Positions 21,709-29,890 of a stretch of DNA of 64,000 nt are shown piece after piece. Source of the stretch: Nitrosomonadales bacterium (GTDB lineage Bacteria > Pseudomonadota > Gammaproteobacteria > Burkholderiales > Gallionellaceae). How positions within the stretch are numbered: position 1 is the first letter of the stretch; each line of letters opens with the position of its first letter. The stretch lies in contig JADJWO010000001.1 of assembly GCA_016716325.1 (NCBI GenBank), positions 124,001-188,000 of the forward strand. Direction: 5' to 3'. The position numbers and the translations under genes were made by a program. The notes below the pieces were generated by a model. The model did no database searches. It saw nothing but the letters and a program-made list of their open reading frames with translations, and was not told the DNA's origin.

Positions 21709-21771
21709 GTAGGAGCCCGATTTATCGGGCGATTTCAAGATTGGCTATCGCCCGATAAATCGGGCTCCTAC
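21709..21771. repeat. REP-like inverted repeat, 25-bp perfect arms
   Basis: GTAGGAGCCCGATTTATCGG continuing to GCGAT (21709-21733) and its exact reverse complement (21747-21771) flank 13 bases. It lies between the Met-rich gene and msrB and could end transcription of the former, although there is no T tract. Confidence 0.7.
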
Positions 21772-21829
21772 AACGGCGCTTTGCTTGAGCGGTGATTTCG
21801 AGTGGCGGCACCAACGATGCGCTCGCCAA

Positions 21830-21855
21830 GTAACTTTTTCGCGGCCGCATCCGAA
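21830..21855 (+). promoter_or_regulatory. ECF-type promoter of msrB-dipZ-msrA
   Basis: GTAACT (21830-21835), 16 bases, CGAA (21852-21855), 40 bases before the msrB ATG. Same motif and spacing as at 21042-21067. Confidence 0.65.
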
Positions 21856-21894
21856 TCAACAGTCAGGAACACGATCACACGCGGAGCGAACATC

Positions 21895-22383
21895 ATGGAC
21901 AGACGCACATTCATCACACTGGTAGCCGGCGGCGCAGGCCTGATGCTGTTGCCCGGTCTCGGGCGCAGCGCGTTTGCGGCACAACGCGGCGACAGACTGG
22001 TTCTGAGCGACGCGGAATGGAAGCAGCGGCTGACACCGCAGCAATACGGCATCCTGCGCCAGGCAGGGACCGAGCGCGCGTTCACCAGCGCACTGGACAA
22101 GGAGAAGCGCAGCGGCATGTTCCATTGCATCGGCTGCGACCAGCCGCTGTTCCCGTCGCGCTTCAAGTTCGACAGCGGCACCGGTTGGCCCAGCTTCTAC
22201 GATGTGCTGCCCGGCGCGGTCGAGACCAGCACCGACTACAAGCTGATCTATCCGCGTACCGAGTATCACTGCTCGCGTTGTGGTGGTCATCACGGCCACG
22301 TGTTCGAGGACGGACCGCAGCCGACCGGTCTCCGCTATTGCAACAACGGCGCGGTGTTGAGGTTCGTGCCGGAGAAAGCTTGA
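21895..22383 (+). CDS. msrB: Exported peptide methionine-(R)-S-oxide reductase MsrB
   Basis: The ATG at 21895 (GGAG upstream) gives 162 residues starting with a twin-arginine signal, MDRRTFITLVAGGAGLMLLP. The catalytic domain has FHCIGCDQ and YHCSRCGGHHGHVF (the four zinc cysteines), GTGWPSFYD, and the catalytic cysteine in LRYCNNGAVLRF. A longer frame upstream would abolish the Tat signal and overlap the ECF promoter. It reduces R-sulfoxides of methionine in periplasmic proteins and would need electrons delivered by the DipZ protein encoded two bases downstream. Confidence 0.93.
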   Translation: MDRRTFITLVAGGAGLMLLPGLGRSAFAAQRGDRLVLSDAEWKQRLTPQQYGILRQAGTERAFTSALDKEKRSGMFHCIGCDQPLFPSRFKFDSGTGWPSFYDVLPGAVETSTDYKLIYPRTEYHCSRCGGHHGHVFEDGPQPTGLRYCNNGAVLRFVPEKA

Positions 22384-22384
22384 T

Positions 22385-24034
22385 ATGAATTCGCTCGACA
22401 TCGGCCTTGCCTTCCTGGAAGGGCTGGCGCTCATCGTTTCCCCATGCATCCTGCCGGTGCTGCCGCTGGTGCTGGCCGCCTCGGTGGACGGCGGCAAGCG
22501 CAGGCCATACGGCATCATCATCGGCTTCGTGCTGGCGTTCAGCCTGTTCGCCATCGCGGCACGCGAGCTGGTGGCGCTGCTCGGCATCGACCTGGATGTG
22601 ATCCGCGATGTGTCGCTGGTGCTGCTGGCGTTGTTCGGTCTGGTGCTGTTGTCGGAGAAACTGTCCGAACGTTTCAGTGCGCTGACGCAGGGCGCGGCGA
22701 ACTTCGGCAACACGCTGGCATCGGCGCGCGGTGAAGGGCTGCTCAGCGGTATCGGTATCGGTGCGCTGATCGGGCTGGTGTGGACACCGTGCGCGGGCCC
22801 CATCCTCGCTGCCGTGCTGGTGCAGGTGATCCGCCAGCAGAGTGACTTCGCCGGCAATCTGGTCATCCTGTCGTTCGGTCTCGGGGCGGGAATCCCCATG
22901 CTCATCATCGCGCTGACGGGTCGCAGGCTGATGCACAAGCTGGGTTTTCTCACGCGCCATGCGGAAGCGGTGCGGCGCGGTTTCGGCGTGCTGATCCTGG
23001 CCTCGGTGGCATGGATCGCATCGGGAGCGAACATCGAGTCCTTGTTCATGTCTGCCCAACGCACCGAAGTGGCGCGCGGCGAACTGAAGTTGCAACACGG
23101 TCTGGACAAACCCTATGCCGCGCCGGAGTTCACCGGTATCGATCGCTGGTTCAATTCCGAACCGCTGACCATGGCGGGGCTGAAAGGCAAGGTGGTGCTG
23201 GTGGATTTCTGGACCTACTCCTGCATCAACTGCGTGCGCACCTTGCCCTACCTCACCGCATGGGATCGCAAGTATCGCGATCAGGGTCTGGTCATCGTCG
23301 GCGTGCATGCGCCGGAGTTCGAGTTCGAGAAGAAGGCGGACAACGTGCAGGCAGCCATCGCGGAACACGGCATCCGGTATCCGGTGGCGCAGGACAACCA
23401 ACTCGATACCTGGAGCAACTTCAGCAACCGCTACTGGCCCGCGCATTACCTGATCGACCGCGAGGGCAAGGTGGTCTATACCCACTCCGGCGAGGGCGAA
23501 TACGACGTGACGGAGAACAACATCCGCTACCTGCTCGGGCTGGATGAGAAGGGTGAGACCGTCATGGCGGAAGCGTCCGCGTTCTCTGCGGAACAGACAC
23601 CGGAAACCTATCTGGGTTACGAGCGCGCACGCAATTTTTCCAGCCCGGAAGACCCTGCGCTGGACGCAGTGCAACGCTACAGTTTTCCCGCGTCGCTCGG
23701 GCAGGACGATTGGGCGCTGCGCGGTGATTGGAAGATCGAAGCCGAGCGCATCGTCGCGGCGGGGCAGGGCGCGGCACTGCGCCTGAACTTCAAGGCGCGC
23801 AAGGTGTTCCTGGTGCTCGGCAGCGCCAGCGGCAGACCGCTGCGCGCGAATATCCGGCTGAACGGCGAGCCGGTCGGTGGCAACGCCGGCAAGGATGCGC
23901 CCGCGGGCGTGTTGAACGTCGAGCGCAACACGCTGTATGAACTGGTCGACCAGCAGGCGGTGAAGGGCGGCATGCTGGAGATCGAAACGAACGAGCCGGG
24001 GCTGGAGGCGTACGCCTTCACTTTCGGCTCTTGA
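22385..24034 (+). CDS. dipZ: DipZ-type transmembrane thiol reductant transporter
   Basis: 549 residues. The N-terminal part is a DsbD-like membrane domain with Cys21 (SPCILPVLPLV) and Cys136 (WTPCAGPILAAV), which pass electrons across the membrane. The middle is a TlpA-like thioredoxin domain with the active site YSCINCVRTLPYL. The end (about residues 400-549) is a beta-rich DipZ C-terminal domain (FKARKVFLVLGSASGRPLRA). The gene lies between msrB and msrA, so it most likely supplies reducing power to both exported Msr enzymes, as fused or clustered forms do elsewhere. Confidence 0.88.
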   Translation: MNSLDIGLAFLEGLALIVSPCILPVLPLVLAASVDGGKRRPYGIIIGFVLAFSLFAIAARELVALLGIDLDVIRDVSLVLLALFGLVLLSEKLSERFSALTQGAANFGNTLASARGEGLLSGIGIGALIGLVWTPCAGPILAAVLVQVIRQQSDFAGNLVILSFGLGAGIPMLIIALTGRRLMHKLGFLTRHAEAVRRGFGVLILASVAWIASGANIESLFMSAQRTEVARGELKLQHGLDKPYAAPEFTGIDRWFNSEPLTMAGLKGKVVLVDFWTYSCINCVRTLPYLTAWDRKYRDQGLVIVGVHAPEFEFEKKADNVQAAIAEHGIRYPVAQDNQLDTWSNFSNRYWPAHYLIDREGKVVYTHSGEGEYDVTENNIRYLLGLDEKGETVMAEASAFSAEQTPETYLGYERARNFSSPEDPALDAVQRYSFPASLGQDDWALRGDWKIEAERIVAAGQGAALRLNFKARKVFLVLGSASGRPLRANIRLNGEPVGGNAGKDAPAGVLNVERNTLYELVDQQAVKGGMLEIETNEPGLEAYAFTFGS

Positions 24035-24058
24035 GGCGGAAGCCGGAAGGAGCACATC

Positions 24059-24709
24059 ATGCATCGCTTGCTTGTCCTTATCCTGACAGGGTTGCTGACC
24101 GCACCGGCCTTTGCCGACGGACAGCTTGCCCGCCTGCCCGATCCCGTCGTTGATGCGCCGCTCGCCGCGAGATCGACGCAGCAGACCGCGGTGTTCGCGG
24201 GCGGTTGCTTCTGGGGCGTGGAACTGGTGTTCCAGCATGTGAAGGGTGTGGTCTCTGCCACGTCCGGCTACGCGGGCGGCACGGCGGACTCGGCGCGATA
24301 CGATGCGGTGAGCGGCGGCAGTACCGGCCATGCCGAATCGGTGCAGGTGGTCTTCGACCCGTCCAAGGTCAGCTACGGCCGGTTGCTGAAGATATTCTTC
24401 GCGGTCGCGCACGACCCGACCCAGCTCGACCGGCAGGGGCCGGATACCGGCCCGCAGTACCGCTCTGCGATCTTCACCACGGATGACGGGCAACAGCGCA
24501 TCGCGCGGGCTTACATCTCGCAACTGGATGCGGCGCGCGTCTATCCGAAAAAGATCGTGACGCGGGTCGATGCGTTGCCGGTGTTCTATCCCGCAGAGGA
24601 CTACCATCAGGATTTTGCGACGCTGCACCCGCACAATCCCTATATCTACGTCCATGACCGCCCCAAGCTGGAGCGCCTGAAACAGCAGTTTCCGGCATGG
24701 TACAAATGA
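24059..24709 (+). CDS. msrA: Exported peptide methionine-(S)-S-oxide reductase MsrA
   Basis: 216 residues with a Sec signal peptide (LLVLILTGLLTAPAFADG). The MsrA fold follows with the catalytic cysteine in FAGGCFWGVELVF, SGYAGG, GGSTGHAESVQVVFDPSKVS and QYRSAIF. It reduces S-sulfoxides, complementing the R-specific MsrB. AAGGAGCACATC precedes the start. It closes the msrB-dipZ-msrA operon; a hairpin follows its stop. Confidence 0.93.
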   Translation: MHRLLVLILTGLLTAPAFADGQLARLPDPVVDAPLAARSTQQTAVFAGGCFWGVELVFQHVKGVVSATSGYAGGTADSARYDAVSGGSTGHAESVQVVFDPSKVSYGRLLKIFFAVAHDPTQLDRQGPDTGPQYRSAIFTTDDGQQRIARAYISQLDAARVYPKKIVTRVDALPVFYPAEDYHQDFATLHPHNPYIYVHDRPKLERLKQQFPAWYK

Positions 24710-24733
24710 AAATGCAGGGATGAAAACGAATCG

Positions 24734-24779
24734 ACACGCCATCTGCACGGGTACGACCCTAGCCCGTGCGGGGGCGTGT
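24734..24779. terminator. Hairpin after msrA
   Basis: ACACGCC...CACGGG pairs with CCCGTG...GGCGTGT around a short loop. A second hairpin, GCCCGGC/GCCGGGC, lies near 24820-24838. There is no T run. The rest of 24710-25140 holds only the 30-residue gene at 24847-24939. Confidence 0.45.
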
Positions 24780-24846
24780 CAGTTGCGGAGGATGCTGCGG
24801 TACGGGGCGAGCCCGGCTTCGTTCGGCCGGGCCCGCAGGATGTTGC

Positions 24847-24939
24847 TTAGTCCCTCATCTTTTCAGTCACTGTCGCCACGACGATGCCTATGACTGTAGC
24901 GATTCCGATAACGATAAGTATGGTAGTCAAAATGCTCAT
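24847..24939 (-). CDS. 30-residue single-pass membrane protein
   Basis: A short frame behind a strong ribosome site (GGAGGAGGCCTGA). The product reads MSILTTILIVIGIATVIGIV, then VATVTEKMRD: an almost entirely hydrophobic helix with a charged C-terminal tail. It is convergent with msrA. Small proteins of this type often regulate membrane enzymes or stress responses; no partner is evident. The good SD, clean helix and terminator-like hairpin downstream (24820-24838) support a real gene. Confidence 0.6.
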   Translation of the reverse strand: MSILTTILIVIGIATVIGIVVATVTEKMRD

Positions 24940-25140
24940 TCAGGCCTCCTCCAAGTGGTTTATAAAAGGGTGAAAAATTTCGACCCGGTGGAAATTTAGC
25001 ATATTTCTTTCGGGAAAAAAATCCATCGGCACGCTATGCCAGAGTGTATCGTTCAACTATATGCGCGGCATGGGATGTTCCTTGCAGACTGGCTGAAACA
25101 AAGGCCTGCAGCCCGATGCGGGAGATCGGTGGGCGCGGGT

Positions 25141-25566
25141 TTACGCTTCTCTTTTTGCGATCTGCTCGGCGAGCATCCTGCACAGATGTTCGTTGGGCGG
25201 CTCCAGCGCGTAGCGCGCCACCGAATCGAACAGTTCGCGGATCTCGTCGAACGTGAAGTTCGCCATCAACCGGTTCGCGATGTCCGTATTGACGGGTACC
25301 AGTCGCGCCTGTCCGTCCGGCAGGCTGAAACCGAAACCGGCCAGCCGGTGCAACTCGCCCCCGGCGAGGCTCATGCCTTCCTGCTCCTTCTCCAGACTGT
25401 CGTAGAACGCCTCGATCTCGTCCGACAGTTCATCCGGCAGGTCTTCGGGGATCTCCACCACCATACCCATCGGATCGTCGACCAGCTTGCACGACACACC
25501 GCGCTGTCCGGCATGCGCGACGAATCTGTCGCGCAACGTCGCTTCGAAAAAGATGTACTCGATCAT
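25141..25566 (-). CDS. Conserved-looking hypothetical protein
   Basis: 141 residues, acidic and soluble, with no signal peptide or membrane segment. It begins MIEYIFFEATLRDRFVAHAG and includes MGMVVEIPEDLPDELSDEIE and DEIRELFDSVARYALEPPNE. No catalytic motif or family is recognised. It stands alone, 95 bases downstream of the GpsA-like gene on the same strand. Confidence 0.6.
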   Translation of the reverse strand: MIEYIFFEATLRDRFVAHAGQRGVSCKLVDDPMGMVVEIPEDLPDELSDEIEAFYDSLEKEQEGMSLAGGELHRLAGFGFSLPDGQARLVPVNTDIANRLMANFTFDEIRELFDSVARYALEPPNEHLCRMLAEQIAKREA

Positions 25567-25661
25567 GGCGGGAACCGGAAGATCTCAGGAATGGCATCCT
25601 GCATCGTGCGGCAATGGAAATCAATCACCCGGATGGGTTGTGCGCCCCGCCGGGGAGCGCT

Positions 25662-26576
25662 TCAGATCGGGCAACTCTCCAGGCCGCGCAGCGTCTTCAG
25701 GTATTCTTCGACGCGTTCCGGCAGCGTCTCCGGCGCGCTGACGAGGTCGTGCGAAAGCGAGAACAGCGGGTACGCGCGCCAGTCGAACAGGCCGAACTTC
25801 TCGACCATCCGCAGCGTATGCACGCCTTCGCCGGAGATATCCGACCACTCGCCGCGCACCAGCTTGCGTCCCAGCGTATGGTGGTGCGAATCCTCGCTGG
25901 TACCCGTCGTCATCAGGTCGCCCAGCCCGGCGTAACTGTAGGGCGTGTGCGCCTGCCCGCCGAAGGCCTGCACGATGCCTGACAGTTCCGCCATCGCCGC
26001 GACCATCAGGTGGCCGCGCATGTTCTTGCCCAGCTTCAGCTCGTCCGCCACGCCGAACAGGATCGCGTACACGTTCTTCAGGATCACCGACCAGCTCCGG
26101 CCATGCAGGTCGCTGGCCTGCTGGCACACCAGCGTGCTGCCGTGGAACAGGCTCTCCATCGCTTCGAAATCCGCCGCGTCGGACAGCACCGCATCGGCAA
26201 AGCCGTGCTGTCCCGCGCCGAGTTCTTCCGCGATCATCGGGCCGTAGATCACGCCGTAGCGATGACGGTTGCCGAACGCGGCCTCGAACACCTGCGCCGC
26301 CGTGCGTCCCGATTCGTCCAGCCCCTTGGCGATGGTCAGGCACAGGCTGTCTTTTGCGAGATGCGGCTCGATGCGGCTTGCGATCTCATGGTGCGGGTTC
26401 ACCGGCAGGCAGAACAGCACTGCCTGCGCTTCGGCGACTTCCTCCTCCAGCGTCGCATGGCTGCCCCTGAGCACGCCGCCGACGTCCCAGATGCGCACAT
26501 CGTGCCGCGCGGCCAGCAGGTATTCCATCGCTTGCCCCATCCGGCCATGCCCCAGGATCAATACGCGTAGTCTCAT
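25662..26576 (-). CDS. Glycerol-3-phosphate dehydrogenase-like NAD(P)-binding protein
   Basis: The ATG at 26576 (GGGAGGTGAAC upstream) gives 304 residues; the longer frame upstream translates a genomic repeat. The Rossmann loop LGHGRMGQAMEYLL is at the N-terminus. The GpsA-type C-terminal blocks are SVILKNVYAILFGVADELKL, LMVAAMAELSGIVQAFGGQA, YAGLGDLMTTGTSEDSHHHT and GEGVHTLRMVEKFG. It is shorter and more diverged than housekeeping GpsA, so it may be a paralog with another hydroxyacid or sugar-phosphate substrate. Confidence 0.75.
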   Translation of the reverse strand: MRLRVLILGHGRMGQAMEYLLAARHDVRIWDVGGVLRGSHATLEEEVAEAQAVLFCLPVNPHHEIASRIEPHLAKDSLCLTIAKGLDESGRTAAQVFEAAFGNRHRYGVIYGPMIAEELGAGQHGFADAVLSDAADFEAMESLFHGSTLVCQQASDLHGRSWSVILKNVYAILFGVADELKLGKNMRGHLMVAAMAELSGIVQAFGGQAHTPYSYAGLGDLMTTGTSEDSHHHTLGRKLVRGEWSDISGEGVHTLRMVEKFGLFDWRAYPLFSLSHDLVSAPETLPERVEEYLKTLRGLESCPI

Positions 26577-26619
26577 GTTCACCTCCCTGCCTGTTGGACT
26601 TGGTAATCCATTGAATGAG

Positions 26620-26695
26620 TCGTCATCCCCGCGAAAGCGGGGATCCAGTGCCTTTATCTGACCGGGTTCCCGCTTGCGCGGGAACGACAAGACTA
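26620..26695. repeat. Dispersed CCCGCGAAAGCGGG repeat
   Basis: TCATCCCCGCGAAAGCGGGG and GTTCCCGCTTGCGCGGGAAC lie between the DUF2461 and GpsA-like genes. It is the same family as at 21552-21665. Confidence 0.6.
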
Positions 26696-26711
26696 TATGT
26701 ACCCGGCATTT

Positions 26712-27398
26712 TCAGAACTGCAGATCCAGCGCCCGGCACAGGAAGCGCATATAAGGCGCGGCCTGCCTGAAACGCTCCACCACCAGCGGGCGCAGCCCGG
26801 CCGATGTCACTTCCGTCCGGGTCAGCGGCGCGAGGCCGATGAAATCCTTGCGCTTCAGGTCCTCCACCAGCGGATGCTCCTTCGCGAAACCGCGCGGCGC
26901 ATTGGCGAGCGCATCGCCGACCTGTTCGTAATGCCCGGCGAACGCGGCATCGTCGCGCGCCGCCAGCCATGCCTCCGGCTTCTTCACGATCGCGTCGCGA
27001 ATCCGGAACAGCACATCCGCTTCGGGGTGCCACAGGCCGACGCCGACGAAGCACTCGTCCGGCGCGATGTGCAGGTAATAGCCCGGCGCGTGCACATCCT
27101 TGCCCAGCTCGTGGCGGAACTGGATGCCGATGTTGGTCTTGTACGGCGTCTTGTCCCGGCTGAAGCGCGTATCGCGATACACGCGCATCAGCGAACCGCC
27201 GACCTTCTTCGGTTGCGCGAGGAAGTGGCGCGAGATCGCCGGCATCTCGTCCGACATGTCGCTGATGAAGTCCAGCGCGGGATTGCACACCAGGGTTTCG
27301 TATTCCTGCTGGTGCGCGGCGAACCATTCACGCTCGTTGTTCTCCGCGAGGGAGGAGAGGAAGGCGAAGGTCTGTTTGGTGAAATAGCGGTCAGTCAT
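26712..27398 (-). CDS. DUF2461/TIGR02453 family protein
   Basis: 228 residues starting MTDRYFTKQTFAFLSSLAEN and continuing NNEREWFAAHQQEYETLV, RVYRDTRFSRDKTPYKTNIG and GYYLHIAPDECFVGVGLWHP. These are the hallmark blocks of the DUF2461 family (TIGR02453). The biochemical role is not known. It overlaps the dehalogenase-like gene upstream by eight bases, so the two are probably cotranscribed. Confidence 0.8.
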   Translation of the reverse strand: MTDRYFTKQTFAFLSSLAENNEREWFAAHQQEYETLVCNPALDFISDMSDEMPAISRHFLAQPKKVGGSLMRVYRDTRFSRDKTPYKTNIGIQFRHELGKDVHAPGYYLHIAPDECFVGVGLWHPEADVLFRIRDAIVKKPEAWLAARDDAAFAGHYEQVGDALANAPRGFAKEHPLVEDLKRKDFIGLAPLTRTEVTSAGLRPLVVERFRQAAPYMRFLCRALDLQF

Positions 27399-28308
27399 GA
27401 CATGTCTCCCCGGCGAGAAATTCGGTCACTGCCTTGCCCAATTCTTCCGGTGCTTCCTCCGGAACGAAATGCCCCACGGTCGGCAGTTCCACCGTGCGTG
27501 AATCGGGCAATGCACGTTGCCACTGCTGCAACTCCTTATTGCGGAACGCCACATCCTTCATGCCCCACACGAACAGCGTCGGCTTGTCCTTCAGCGTGCC
27601 GATCTTGCTCCACAACTGTGCCAGCCACGGCGTGGAAGCGATGATCTGCTTCGGAAAGACGTGGCAACCCTTGCGCGATTCCGCCGTGGGCAGCGCGGCC
27701 TTGTAATGCTGATGGGCATGCTCCTCGAGTTTACGCTTGTCGCCGAACGCCACGCGCATGAACGAAGTGACGAAGAAGTTGAAGCGCCTGATCAGGAAGC
27801 GTCCGATCGGCCCGCCCATCATCGCGCTGAACGATACATAGTGGAAATCGTCATCCACCGGCCACGCCCAGGTGTTCAGCACCACCAGCCGTTTAACGTT
27901 GTGCGGATGGTTCACCGCGTAATGCATGCCGATGGGGCCGCCCCAGTCGTTCACCACCAGCGTGATGTCCTTGAGACCGAGATGCTCGATGAGCGCTTCG
28001 AGATTCTTCGCATGCTCCTCCGGCAGGTAGCTCCAGTCGAAAGGCTTGTCCGACAAGCCGAAGCCGATGTGGTCGGGCGCGATGCAGCGGTAGCTTACCC
28101 CCTCTCCCGCTTGCGGGAGAGGGGTGGGGAGAGGGGCGAGTTTCTTGATGAGCTTGCGGTACAGGAACGACCACGCCGGATTGCCGTGCAGCATCACCAC
28201 CACCTCGCCGCTGCCTTCGTCCACGTAATGCATGCGACCCGCCGCAGTCTGGAAATAGTGCGAAGCGAACGGATATTCGTTGCGGTCGATCCAGTCGGTG
28301 TTGGTCAT
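27391..28308 (-). CDS. Haloalkane dehalogenase-like alpha/beta hydrolase
   Basis: The ATG at 28308 gives 305 residues. The oxyanion segment MLHGNPAWSFLYR, the nucleophile in VNDWGGPIGMHYA (Asp rather than Ser) and the C-terminal histidine in TVGHFVPEEAPEEL match haloalkane dehalogenases, which replace halogen by hydroxyl. Many relatives lack proven dehalogenase activity, so the substrate stays open. Between the first strand and IAPDHIGFGLSDKP is an extra LAPLPTPLPQAGEG stretch. It is encoded by a CCCTCTCCC palindromic repeat (28099-28140) inserted in frame. Confidence 0.82.
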   Translation of the reverse strand: MTNTDWIDRNEYPFASHYFQTAAGRMHYVDEGSGEVVVMLHGNPAWSFLYRKLIKKLAPLPTPLPQAGEGVSYRCIAPDHIGFGLSDKPFDWSYLPEEHAKNLEALIEHLGLKDITLVVNDWGGPIGMHYAVNHPHNVKRLVVLNTWAWPVDDDFHYVSFSAMMGGPIGRFLIRRFNFFVTSFMRVAFGDKRKLEEHAHQHYKAALPTAESRKGCHVFPKQIIASTPWLAQLWSKIGTLKDKPTLFVWGMKDVAFRNKELQQWQRALPDSRTVELPTVGHFVPEEAPEELGKAVTEFLAGETCHD

Positions 28309-28432
28309 GCTATCCCCTTTGCAATCATCGTATCCGATCCCCGTTGCGATTATGCCCAAGGTACAGGAAATCCGGGAGAGCGGAAATCTGGCGGGTATGG
28401 AGCGGGAAGGAAAATGTGCTTCACAAACCACC

Positions 28433-28454
28433 GTGATGCGCATACCATGCGCAC
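28433..28454. promoter_or_regulatory. Possible CcdA operator
   Basis: GTGATGCGCATACCATGCGC is an imperfect palindrome (ATGCGCAT / ATGCGCAC around ACC) directly before the AAGGAG ribosome site of ccdA. CcdA-type antitoxins repress their own promoter, so this is a reasonable operator candidate. Confidence 0.35.
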
Positions 28455-28467
28455 AAGGAGATTCTCC

Positions 28468-28719
28468 ATGAAATCAAAGCAAAGCAATCATGCACGTAAG
28501 CGCCCGGTCAACCTGACGCTCAACGAAGAGCTGGTCACTCAGGCCAAAGGAATGACCAACAATCTCTCCGGCGTGGTCGAGCAATTATTGGCCGACTACG
28601 TATTGAAACAGAATAGCGTGCGGCAAGAAAAAGTCCATCACGCCAAAGTCGCGGCGGAAGCGTGGAATACCTTCAACGAGCGTTCCGGGTCGTTTGCCGA
28701 CGAACACTCCACGCTGTAA
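28468..28719 (+). CDS. ccdA: CcdA antitoxin
   Basis: 83 residues starting MKSKQSNHARKRPVNLTLNE behind AAGGAG. The N-terminal ribbon-helix-helix (KRPVNLTLNEELVTQAKG) binds DNA. The C-terminal tail (AAEAWNTFNERSGSFADEHS) is the disordered arm that wraps the toxin and ends in the typical W-N-x-x-N-E...DE-S/F pattern. The stop overlaps the ccdB start (TAATG). Confidence 0.9.
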   Translation: MKSKQSNHARKRPVNLTLNEELVTQAKGMTNNLSGVVEQLLADYVLKQNSVRQEKVHHAKVAAEAWNTFNERSGSFADEHSTL

Positions 28720-29048
28720 TGGCACAGTTCGACGTTCACCGGAACATCGGCAAACAGCGGGAAGCCATTCCCTATGTCGTCATCGTTCAATCATCCCTGT
28801 TCGACAGCTACCGCCGCCGCGTCGTCATTCCCCTGGTACGCCGCAGCCATCTCGACAATGAACCATCGCTGGCCGGGTCGCCGCTGAACCCGGTTCTTAT
28901 GGTCGAAGGAATCGAAGTGGTGCTGCATCCGCTGGAGATCGTCTCCGTCGCCACCGATCAGCTCGGCGAAAAGATTGCCGCACTTGAACAAGAAGGCGAC
29001 CGTATTACTGCTGCGATGGATGAGATGCTGACGCGGGCTTGGGCGTAG
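28719..29048 (+). CDS. ccdB: CcdB gyrase-poisoning toxin
   Basis: 109 residues: AQFDVHRNIGKQREAIPYVV, QSSLFDSYRRRVVIPLVRRS and the C-terminal helix ending DEMLTRAWA, near the Trp-Gly-Ile end that contacts GyrA in F-plasmid CcdB (here Trp-Ala). It traps DNA gyrase on DNA when free of CcdA. Length and coupling to ccdA are normal. Confidence 0.9.
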   Translation: MAQFDVHRNIGKQREAIPYVVIVQSSLFDSYRRRVVIPLVRRSHLDNEPSLAGSPLNPVLMVEGIEVVLHPLEIVSVATDQLGEKIAALEQEGDRITAAMDEMLTRAWA

Positions 29049-29071
29049 CGGAAATCAATTCGTCTCCGGTA
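29049..29071. repeat. Third copy of the array border repeat
   Basis: GAAATCAATTCGTCTCCGGT followed by ACCTT lies just after ccdB. It matches the core at 6081-6112 in direct orientation with a few changes. The repeat is thus dispersed and not unique to the integron. Confidence 0.55.
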
Positions 29072-29090
29072 CCTTGGATTGTGTCACCCA

Positions 29091-29519
29091 TCACAGGAAC
29101 ACCGCTGGCGAAACCTTGAAGCGTTCAGCCAGTGCCTTGATCTGCCGTGTGTTGAGTTCGCGTTTGCCGTTCAGGATGGCGGAGACGATGCTTTGCCCGC
29201 CCAGCTCTGCGGCCAGATCGGTTTGCTTGAGCCCGTGTTCTTCCATCAGGAAAGCCAGCACCTGTGCAGGCGAGGCATCGGGCAGCGCAAACTGCTTTGT
29301 TTCATAGGCTTCGACCTCTTTGGTGATCAGGTCGAGCAGCGGCATCAGCCGGTGCGATTCATTCGCGCCGATGCGATCCAGCAACTCGTCCATCACCTGC
29401 ACACGGCGCTCATAATCCTTCTTGCTCGTGATCGGTCCGAGCGGCACCAGCTTGTTCAATCCCTGCCAGGCGGATTGCACCGATGCGAGATCGAGATGAC
29501 GTTCAGCGACTATGCTCAT
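29091..29519 (-). CDS. higA: HigA-type antitoxin with C-terminal HTH
   Basis: The ATG at 29519 gives 142 residues. The N-terminal part binds toxin. The C-terminal part (EHGLKQTDLAAELGGQSIVS then AILNGKRELNTRQIKALAER) is an XRE-type helix-turn-helix. Its start overlaps the higB stop by four bases. The toxin-first order is typical of higBA. Confidence 0.85.
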   Translation of the reverse strand: MSIVAERHLDLASVQSAWQGLNKLVPLGPITSKKDYERRVQVMDELLDRIGANESHRLMPLLDLITKEVEAYETKQFALPDASPAQVLAFLMEEHGLKQTDLAAELGGQSIVSAILNGKRELNTRQIKALAERFKVSPAVFL

Positions 29520-29821
29520 TTTCGTTTGCTCCTTTTGCGATCTTTGTTCCACTGGTCGTATTCGGCATGGGTGAAAAATTCCTTGATATAGACCCGCCCA
29601 AACCGGTAGTGGATGATCGTTATCAGCCGATAGTTGTTGCCCTTGATGTTGAACACCGTGTACGGGTCGGCAAAATCCGCAGTCGGCAACACGGCGCGCA
29701 CGGCATGGATATCTGTGAAATCCGACTTCTCGAATATCTTTCGCCAGCTCGCCAGCGCCTCCGCAACATCGGCGTGGCGAGCGGCAAAGCCATCCAGTGT
29801 TTTCTTCTTGATGACGTTCAT
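29516..29821 (-). CDS. higB: HigB-type mRNA interferase toxin
   Basis: 101 residues from the ATG at 29821. The HigB_toxin pattern is clear: FDNIKGNNYRLI-like FNIKGNNYRLITIIHYRFGR, VYIKEFFTHAEYDQW and a basic tail. These are ribosome-associated RNases. A longer frame starting at 29839 would begin inside the operator palindrome and is rejected. Confidence 0.85.
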   Translation of the reverse strand: MNVIKKKTLDGFAARHADVAEALASWRKIFEKSDFTDIHAVRAVLPTADFADPYTVFNIKGNNYRLITIIHYRFGRVYIKEFFTHAEYDQWNKDRKRSKRK

Positions 29822-29830
29822 TGGGGATGA

Positions 29831-29849
29831 ATATAGCAATGTGCTATAT
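29831..29849. promoter_or_regulatory. Operator palindrome before higB
   Basis: ATATAGCA-ATG-TGCTATAT: two perfect 8-base arms around 3 bases, ten bases upstream of the higB start. It is probably bound by the HigA helix-turn-helix. Confidence 0.6.
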
Positions 29850-29890
29850 GCGTGTCAAATCGGGGGGGATGGCTGAGGCGAATTCGAAGC

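Noticed and set aside
22163..24748. 861-codon minus-strand frame across msrB-dipZ-msrA
   Set aside because: Antisense to three recognisable genes; the product is rich in His/Arg/Gln as expected of a shadow frame.
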